From assembly GCF_000219625.1 (NCBI RefSeq), contig NC_018215.1, positions 1,860,001 through 1,924,000 on the forward strand: a stretch of 64,000 nt of DNA. Reading direction: 5' to 3'. The translations under genes were made by a program, and so were the position numbers. This document shows, one piece after another, positions 58,492 to 64,000 of this stretch (its first letter is position 1; every line of letters begins with the position of its first letter). Below the pieces are notes generated by a model, which was given only the letters and a program-made list of their open reading frames with translations, ran no database searches and was not told the origin of the DNA. This stretch comes from Zymoseptoria tritici IPO323. Its lineage: Eukaryota; Ascomycota; Dothideomycetes; Mycosphaerellales; Mycosphaerellaceae.

Positions 58492-58674
58492 TGTTAGGGT
58501 CCGGCCGGAAAGCTCCGGCTCGAACCGGCGACCTTTAGGTTCTAGGGTAGGGCGCTTTACTACTAGGCCAAAAGTGCCAAAAGACAAGAATTTTAGAACG
58601 GTGTTCTAAAATTGCGCCCTACTTTTAAAGGCTTAGCGCAGCCTAAGCCTATGCCCTAGGTACAGCCTATAACA
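58492..58674 (-). repeat. LTR copy 1 (3' LTR in element sense)
   Basis: 183 bp with TGTTA...TAACA ends. On the minus strand it carries a pol III A-box-like TGGCCTAGTAG (58560-58570) and a B-box-like GGTTCGAGCC (58517-58526), 44 nt apart as in tRNA genes. Confidence 0.85.
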
Positions 58675-58865
58675 TTACCTCCCCTCCCCCGCCCCGCTCC
58701 CTCCTATTCATAGGCAGAAAAGCGGGTACCGTGCGACCTCTCCGGACGTACGGATTAGAAGGTAGGGGGTGCCTTTAAAAGCAGCCCCTACGTAGTGCAT
58801 GTCGCAACGCGTATAAGCCGAGGCGTATCTAACAACGCACTACGACCCTTTTTGTTCTAAAATTA

Positions 58866-59048
58866 TGTTAGGGTCCGGCCGGAAAGCTCCGGCTCGAACC
58901 GGCGACCTTTAGGTTCTAGGGTAGGGCGCTTTACTACTAGGCCAAAAGTGCCAAAAGACAAGAATTTTAGAACGGTGTTCTGAAATTGCGCCCTACTTTT
59001 AAAGGCTTAGCGCAGCCTAAGCCCATACCCTAGGTACAGCCTATGACA
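58866..59048 (-). repeat. LTR copy 2 (5' LTR in element sense)
   Basis: 183 bp, 179 identical to copy 1. It carries the same A-box-like and B-box-like sequences on the minus strand. Confidence 0.85.
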
Positions 59049-60007
59049 TTAACTTCCTTATTAATACGCTAAAGATACTCGTATTTAGGCGTACTAGGCA
59101 CCTTATAACGAGCGCGTTGCTCGTCTACCTTATTATCTAGTATCCGTTATAACTCCTTTAACTTCCGTACTAGCTCTTAATTATCTTCCTCTTATTACTA
59201 GCTCTACGCTACCTATAGTCGTCTAATCCGTATGTCGTAATACGTAGCTACCTACTACATCCTTATAAACCGTAGATCGTACTTATCGATATATAGTATT
59301 ATTCCCTTAGGTATAAGTATACGCTACTTACTAAGTAAGCCTCCGAAGTCGATAGGTATTTTGTTAGTCGTAATAAGGATAGTCTTGTCCTTATCGAGGC
59401 CCTTAATTATATCGTATTACTTCTTACGAACTAGAAGATTTAGCTTCTCGAGTGCCGGCTTCTCGATGCTAACGAGTAGCTTTATACGCCTCGAATCGAA
59501 CGGATCTACCTTATAGTAAGCCTTGCTCCTTATAATGTTATGCACCTATTAATTGTTAAGCTCTTATAACGGTCGTCGTTTAGATCGAGTAGTAAGGTTT
59601 ACGTCTAATTGTCGAGTCTGTCTTAGCTACGTAAGGGTAAAGGTAGTAGCCTCTTATTAGTTCTATCGGCGGTGTTATATGCGCATTAACTGTCGCAAAT
59701 GCGTACTCTTTTTTAATCCTAGTATAATAAGAGGTCGCCGACCGCTCCGTAGTAAAGAACGTAGATGTTTAACTATTTCGTCGTAATTATCGCTACCGGC
59801 GCGAGCTCGTACTCGGCGATAGAGTAACTAGGCTGTTCGAGCGCTCTTAAGGTATAGAACCGTCGCAATTCTTTTAAACGTCTACGCATAAATAAAGCGA
59901 TATCTAACGATTAGCATACGAGTTTCTATAGGTAATTCTATAGTGTAGTTGTTAAGATATTAATTAGTAAAGATATAGAAGCTATAGATTAACACGAGGT
60001 AAACAAC

Positions 60008-60039
60008 GCTAAGGATTCAGACTTTAGCCTCCTCTGAGG
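60008..60039 (-). repeat. Right terminal inverted repeat of the DNA transposon
   Basis: These 32 bp mirror the left end; read on the minus strand they begin CCTCAGAGGAGGCTAAAGTC. The following dinucleotide is TA. Confidence 0.92.
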
Positions 60040-60852
60040 TAGAGACATGAAGATGAGAGCTGACGGCCACGGCCACGTTTCGGACATGCGGTTGTGACTT
60101 GTGAGAGGTTTCGTCTCATCTCGGGAGGGGAGGAAGAAGAAACGCGCCGCTAGTTGATCCATCGTCTGACGCTAACCATCTCTGGACCGATGGTGGCTCA
60201 GTCTTCGGCTCAAGGCAGCTGCGCCCTTCCCTGCCTCAGGCTCTGACTTGTCTTGCTGTCCATTCACCACCACACCTCTCACTCCAAGGCATCCATGGCC
60301 ATGGCGTGAAGAGAGAGAGAGAGAGATGACTGTTCTCTCCCGTGTCAATGGAACCTGGATGCCTCCCTTCCCCTAGCGCGAGCCGGATTTCACGTCACTC
60401 TCACACCCGACGTCTTCACACAGCCCTGATGCCTGGCCGGACTGCTCGTCTCGTTCCAGTCTCCGCGTGTCAAGAGTGTCAGTCATCATTGGCATGGCCG
60501 CCTCGTTGCTGTGGAGCTGCATCGTCTAGCAAGAGGCCGCTGCACTCTTGATCTTCTCTCTCTCACCGGACCAGTCACGCAGGTGGTATATCTTCGAGCT
60601 GACATCCGCCGAGCAGCTTTCTTTCCCCTTCTTCCATTCGACCATCACCCCACTCATCTCATTGCTGCCCAACTGCCCAACTGCCCGACTGCCCAATTGC
60701 CCCTCTCCACTCGACGCATACAACATACAACACACACCTCACCATCCTCGAAGACGATCGCCGTCGCATTGACTCGCCTACCAACCCTCACCATCCAACC
60801 AATCCACCCAACAACCCAACCCTTAGTCATCACCATCACCCTCAATCCCACC
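60040..60852. other. Leader and promoter region of the 60853 gene, with simple repeats
   Basis: The 0.8-kb stretch holds a (GA)n run at about 60310-60325 and an 8-bp tandem repeat TGCCCAAC in five variant copies at 60666-60705. The final 150 bases are pyrimidine/CA-rich, as in fungal 5' leaders. No gene is seen. Confidence 0.55.
60666..60705. repeat. 8-bp tandem repeat, five copies
   Basis: The unit TGCCCAAC occurs twice perfectly and three times with changes (TGCCCGAC, TGCCCAAT, TGCCCCTC). Confidence 0.8.
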
Positions 60853-61788
60853 ATGTCGTCCTCACGGCGACACGTCGTCCGTCCCGTCATCGTCGAAGTC
60901 CAACCCACCAACCTCACTCCCTCCACAACCCTCCCTACTACACCCACCTCACCCTCCACCAAAGCCGTCCGCTTCGCTCCTTCCTCCAACAACGCCGTCT
61001 CCCGTCCTCTCTCCCAAACCGAAGCCTGGTCCCTCTACCACTTCGAACACCACGCCCGCCACTGCCCATCATGCCACTCTCCACACAACGTCTTCCTGCG
61101 AGGAGATAGCCTCTGTTCCATCGGTCTGGGTCTCGCTCAGGATGTCGCGTACCACGTCTACCACCTCGATGGGGAATTCTACTCCACCACCGCATCCAAG
61201 GACGATGGAGCCAAGCTCGTCCGCGTCGAAATCCCCGCGCCGTACACCAACCTGCGAGGTCTCCTCCGTTCCATGGACTATGCCTTGAGGCAGCGACGAC
61301 AGAGACACACCACTCGCCCGGTACCCATCATCAGCTATGACCGGTCCTACCCCATCCCAGCCCGTCGTCCTTCCAACGAAACCACCGAACGCGCACAAGT
61401 CATCGTGGAACCCGCCTCATCGCCACGGAAAAAGTCTCACCGGCACCACTCCAAACACAAGTCCTCCTCCTCCGACCGGCGCTACTCCACCGTCATCGTC
61501 GACTCCCTCAACGACGACGAAGCAGTCGACAGCGCGTACGAGGATACAGATTACTTCCCGAAGGCTCCTTCATACCCCACCTCACCTCCGGACACTACCC
61601 GGAGATCCGCACCACAATACTACGAACCCGAACCTTCTCAACGACGACGGGAGAGCTACCGCACAGAGATACGTGAACCTCCTCTTTCTTCTCCCACCAC
61701 CGCAGATGTTCCTCGAAAGGACTCTTCGCGACGGAAGAAGAGGGAGGAAGGAAGGAGGGAGAGACCGACGACCATGTTTTGGGATTGA
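60853..61788 (+). CDS. Conserved fungal protein of unknown function
   Basis: One exon codes for 311 residues from the ATG at 60853 (MSSSRRHVVRPVIVEVQP); the frame is open upstream to 60511, but that part is leader-like. A compact central segment (about 55-150) contains FEHHARHCPSCHSP with a CPxCH pair, and LCSIGLGLAQDVAYHVYHLD. The C-terminal half is basic, Ser/Arg/His-rich and disordered (KKSHRHHSKHKSSSSDRR), ending in RPTTMFWD. The pattern suggests a small domain, perhaps metal-binding through the Cys/His cluster, in a regulatory protein. I do not recognise a named family. Confidence 0.75.
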   Translation: MSSSRRHVVRPVIVEVQPTNLTPSTTLPTTPTSPSTKAVRFAPSSNNAVSRPLSQTEAWSLYHFEHHARHCPSCHSPHNVFLRGDSLCSIGLGLAQDVAYHVYHLDGEFYSTTASKDDGAKLVRVEIPAPYTNLRGLLRSMDYALRQRRQRHTTRPVPIISYDRSYPIPARRPSNETTERAQVIVEPASSPRKKSHRHHSKHKSSSSDRRYSTVIVDSLNDDEAVDSAYEDTDYFPKAPSYPTSPPDTTRRSAPQYYEPEPSQRRRESYRTEIREPPLSSPTTADVPRKDSSRRKKREEGRRERPTTMFWD

Positions 61789-62487
61789 TTGGTTTTGGGA
61801 ATGTTGATTTGATTGATTGATTGTTCGATGATGATTTTGGAATTTACGAGGGAATGCCTGGAGCCAATGTAGCAAGATGGTTCGGCGAGCGAGCGACTAT
61901 ATTGGGATGTCGTTTTGAACTTGAGATGATTGATGAATTGGTGGAGAGATGATACCCGACAAATTTCAATATTCGATTCCTTTTCGCGAACGAGGAGGAA
62001 TTGATCATGCCTGATATAAACCGTGGACTAAGATGCGATGCACGACGAGACACATACATGCAAAGCCATCAATGCAATTTGTGACAAACACAGTCCGCTT
62101 CCCATCACTTCAAAGTTGCATTCTCGAGAATTCTCATCGTCTTGCAATGATCGTCCAGAATATCGTGTCTGGTGTATGACTCCTTTCATGCAATCCAAGC
62201 ATAAAGTATCCACCATTCCCAATGCTTCGCCCGAAAGAACACCCCAAAAATGCAAGAAAGAGGTGAGTAGCGAGCAGTGTTTCCCCCATCTCTCTCCAAT
62301 GCATGCGCCCACGCCATCTTTCCGAAAGTTGAATCACTCCATATCCATGCCCGGATGCAAGCGAAAACACCCCTGCCCTCTGTCCCGCTCACGTCTCCAC
62401 CCCATATTCCCGCCATCCAAACTCCAATCCCCTAGCCTTCATCCTCCATCCTCTAACCTTCCTCCCGAACCTCCTGCCTCGAACTTC
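61789..62487. other. Intergenic interval between convergent genes
   Basis: Expected 3' untranslated regions of both neighbours; CCTCCATCC-type pyrimidine-rich sequence at 62400-62520. No further gene is seen. Confidence 0.55.
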
Positions 62488-64000
62488 CTAAGTCCTAGCC
62501 CTCAACATCCTCAACCTCGACTCCTCATCATGCGTCCTGCTCGACAGTCCCCCATTCCCTTGCGTCGCACTCTCTCTCCTCCCCACGCCAGCACTGGCAG
62601 GCGTCATCGTCAACCCCGCCATACTCCTCGTCAGCGTCGATGTGGACGCCCCGGAACTGGGCGTACTGGCGCCACTTCTCAAATGCGCCAACCCCGGACG
62701 CGCGGGTGGTGGGCTGTTATTATCGGACTGAGATAAAGGAGGGGAAGGCGGACGACTCGTCGCTTCGACATATGAAGGTGGGCCGTCGGTAAAAGGTGTC
62801 ACGGCGCCGGGTGTGCGGAGCGCGGCGCCGTAGGAGGGGACGCGAGTGAGGTCTTGCATGTTGTAGTCTTGCTGGTGGAGGCTGTCGAGACCGTCGCCGG
62901 AGGTACGGCGGGACATGGGTGCCGAGGTGTGTGGAGAGTGGCCGGTGGAGTGGTGGAAATAGGAAGCGTCGGTGCGGAGGGGTGGTGTGCCGCGGAGGAT
63001 GTAGCTGCCATAGGGGGAGGTATGGTCGTTGAAGGAGGAGGAGGGGTCGGCGGAGCCTGGGGCAGGAGAGGTGCCTCCTGACGGGCTGTGTTGGCGAATG
63101 GCACGAGGAATGCCGTGGATTGGACGGCCGTTCATGACGGAGTCGCTTTCTTGGAGGTCGGCTAGCCGGGAATGCAGGAGGGAGGGCATGGCGCTGCCGT
63201 GGTTGGTGGAAGAGAGTGTTTCGCTTTCGGCCAGGCCATTGAGAGAGAGGATGTTCTCGTGCGATCCTCGGCGACTTTGGCTCATGAGACCGGCTGGTGT
63301 TCCTGGACCTGAGCCTGCTCTGCTCATGAAGCCGCTCGGGTCAATATCGCGGTACATCTGATCGAGCTGATGTCGGCCGTACTCCGGAGGTGCAACTAAT
63401 GCCGTCTCTGTGAGGTTTAATTGTGCATCCGACACACCGTTCGCATTCCCGCAGACCATATTCGATTCGTCAACTGGCAAGTTCGGTGAGATGAACAGTT
63501 TGACTGGTAATCTGCACACTAGCTGAGAGACATGGCCTTCCGGGTTGTGAATGTTCACCATCAGCTTGAACCGGTGAGTGATGTTGATGCTGTGCGAGTC
63601 CACATCCTGCCGGCATGCATTCAGCGATTTTGGCAGCGGCAATGTCGCCTGGAACTTGTACATCTCGTCCGCGAGAGTCGGGTTGTCAGTGGTATCGTCG
63701 TCGTAGGTTATCCTGGAGTGTTCCGGAAAGTCCATCTCCGCCTTTGCAACCTCCGTCTCTTCTGACTTTGACCTATCTCCACGAACATCCGGCACCTCAT
63801 TCGCTTGTATCCGCTTGACGACCGTCTCAATCAGCTTCATCTCGACCTTGCCCAGTGTGATGCCCTTCTTGATCGGTGAAAGCTCCACATCCGCCGTCAC
63901 CGAGGTGCCAAATACTATCGCGTCCGTCGGTATCGAGATGCTGTAGGAGATCTTGTTCGCCCAGATATCCGCATTCACTCGCGACCGTGTCATTTCCATA
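62488..64000 (-). CDS. Alpha-arrestin (ART/CreD-like), N-terminus outside window
   Basis: The frame is open to the window edge and codes for the C-terminal ~500 residues of an arrestin-domain trafficking adaptor. The first ~170 residues cover the arrestin C domain (WANKISYSISIPTDAIVFGTS, ITLGKVEMKLIETVVKRIQ, HRFKLMVNIHNPEGH, CRLPVKLFISPNLPVDESN). The rest is a Ser/Pro-rich tail with two PY-type motifs (PPEY in ALVAPPEYGR and PPSY in DGPPSYVEA), which bind WW domains of Rsp5/HulA-type ubiquitin ligases. Such proteins (yeast Rod1/Rog3, Aspergillus CreD) direct permeases to endocytosis and respond to carbon source. CreD relationship is likely but not proven without the N-terminal half. Confidence 0.88.
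   Translation of the reverse strand, partial: MEMTRSRVNADIWANKISYSISIPTDAIVFGTSVTADVELSPIKKGITLGKVEMKLIETVVKRIQANEVPDVRGDRSKSEETEVAKAEMDFPEHSRITYDDDTTDNPTLADEMYKFQATLPLPKSLNACRQDVDSHSINITHRFKLMVNIHNPEGHVSQLVCRLPVKLFISPNLPVDESNMVCGNANGVSDAQLNLTETALVAPPEYGRHQLDQMYRDIDPSGFMSRAGSGPGTPAGLMSQSRRGSHENILSLNGLAESETLSSTNHGSAMPSLLHSRLADLQESDSVMNGRPIHGIPRAIRQHSPSGGTSPAPGSADPSSSFNDHTSPYGSYILRGTPPLRTDASYFHHSTGHSPHTSAPMSRRTSGDGLDSLHQQDYNMQDLTRVPSYGAALRTPGAVTPFTDGPPSYVEATSRPPSPPLSQSDNNSPPPARPGLAHLRSGASTPSSGASTSTLTRSMAGLTMTPASAGVGRRESATQGNGGLSSRTHDEESRLRMLRART

Larger units (their letters stand above)
58492..59048 (-). mobile_element. Miniature LTR retroelement (TRIM-like) with tRNA-like LTRs
   Basis: Two 183-bp direct repeats (58492-58674 and 58866-59048), each of the form TGTTA...TAACA (the second ends TGACA), flank a 191-bp non-coding core. 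The whole is bordered by a 5-bp target duplication TTAAC (58487-58491 and 59049-59053). On the minus strand a G-rich purine tract (58677-58702) directly precedes the repeat at 58674, fitting a polypurine tract, so the element is read on the minus strand. The repeats differ at four positions. No gag or pol frame exists, so movement would need proteins from elsewhere. A primer binding site is not evident. Terminal-repeat retrotransposon in miniature (TRIM) is the best class; two tRNA-derived SINEs in tandem is the alternative. Confidence 0.82.
58030..59600 (-). pseudogene. Tc1/mariner-type transposase pseudogene, split by the LTR element
   Basis: Read from high to low coordinates, the frame shows RKK, LDKDKTILITTNKIP and DFGGLL, then breaks at the LTR insertion and resumes in the same frame with TFNALLPRS, KKRAITTARLYVYDPLK, the IYEDN motif (about 58265-58285) and NLNPIE (about 58150-58170). 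Removing the insertion plus one copy of its target duplication keeps the frame across the junction. Numerous TAG and TAA stops interrupt it, many at expected Trp codons. The N-terminal limit is not visible. The subgroup within Tc1/mariner/pogo is not determined. Confidence 0.75.
57838..60039 (-). mobile_element. Tc1/mariner-superfamily DNA transposon relic, RIP-degraded, with nested LTR element
   Basis: Ends are 32-bp terminal inverted repeats (57838-57869 and 60008-60039) with two mismatches, flanked on both sides by TA (57836-57837 and 60040-60041), the target duplication of Tc1/mariner elements. Without the nested insertion the element would be about 1640 bp, a normal length. On the minus strand, segments of a DDE transposase are readable: IFIYEDNVGVYYKARKLLVP and TNLPNLNPIEYLYKD, the latter the classical PDLNPIE-type motif. 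Several in-frame TAG stops occur where Trp is expected (for example at 58138-58140), as CpA-to-TpA mutation of TGG would produce. The element is AT-rich compared with its surroundings and inactive. Confidence 0.88.

Noticed and set aside
58492..58590. A tRNA gene on the minus strand within the LTR
   Set aside because: A and B boxes match, but the acceptor stem does not pair and the T stem is broken, and the copy is duplicated within the second LTR. It is better described as tRNA-derived.

Overview
The window is genomic DNA of a filamentous ascomycete (Pezizomycotina), most likely a Dothideomycete. Evidence: single-copy eukaryotic housekeeping genes (exocyst Sec3, importin Kap123, sterol transporter NPC1, mitochondrial IND1/NUBPL and BCKDH E1-beta), mostly very short introns (about 48-69 nt, GTRNGT donors, CTGAC/CTAAC branch sites), and a transposon degraded by C-to-T changes in CpA context, as repeat-induced point mutation (RIP) produces. 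The class assignment is an inference from gene content; no rRNA or ITS is present. The reading frames below were built by splicing by eye.

Layout. 1-7.2 kb: 3' end of a secreted GH3 beta-glucosidase, convergent mitochondrial IND1 (5 exons), a 2.7-kb stretch without a convincing gene, a Pro/Gln and RS-rich glycine-zipper protein, and a six-exon PLAC8-family protein with a 17-bp tandem repeat upstream. 8-22 kb: an IBTK/Btb1-like ankyrin-RCC1-BTB protein, a convergent protein kinase, a DUF2433-type phosphoesterase-like protein with an RGG tail, and NPC1. 22-37.4 kb: three gene-poor intervals of about 3 kb separate an ABCG half-transporter, a NifS/molybdenum-cofactor-sulfurase-like protein and a secreted histidine acid phosphatase. 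37.7-52 kb: dense housekeeping block with Kap123, an F-box protein, BCKDH E1-beta, Sec3 and a HhH-GPD glycosylase-like gene broken by a homopolymer frameshift. 52-57.8 kb: accessory-looking DNA with a 53-residue cysteine-rich secreted protein and a small hypothetical gene. 57.84-60.04 kb: a Tc1/mariner-type DNA transposon relic with 32-bp terminal inverted repeats and TA target duplication, interrupted by a 557-bp LTR element. 60.8-64 kb: a conserved hypothetical protein and the C-terminal part of an alpha-arrestin.

The genes do not form a pathway or cluster; they are ordinary neighbours arranged convergently or divergently. The most unusual signals are: (1) the nested miniature LTR element, whose LTRs carry tRNA-like A and B boxes; (2) a probable C/D-box snoRNA in the unusually long (184 nt) Kap123 intron; (3) the small secreted cysteine-rich protein, visible only after splicing; (4) a probable GC-AG intron in the phosphatase gene; and (5) a one-base frameshift in an A7 run in the glycosylase-like gene.
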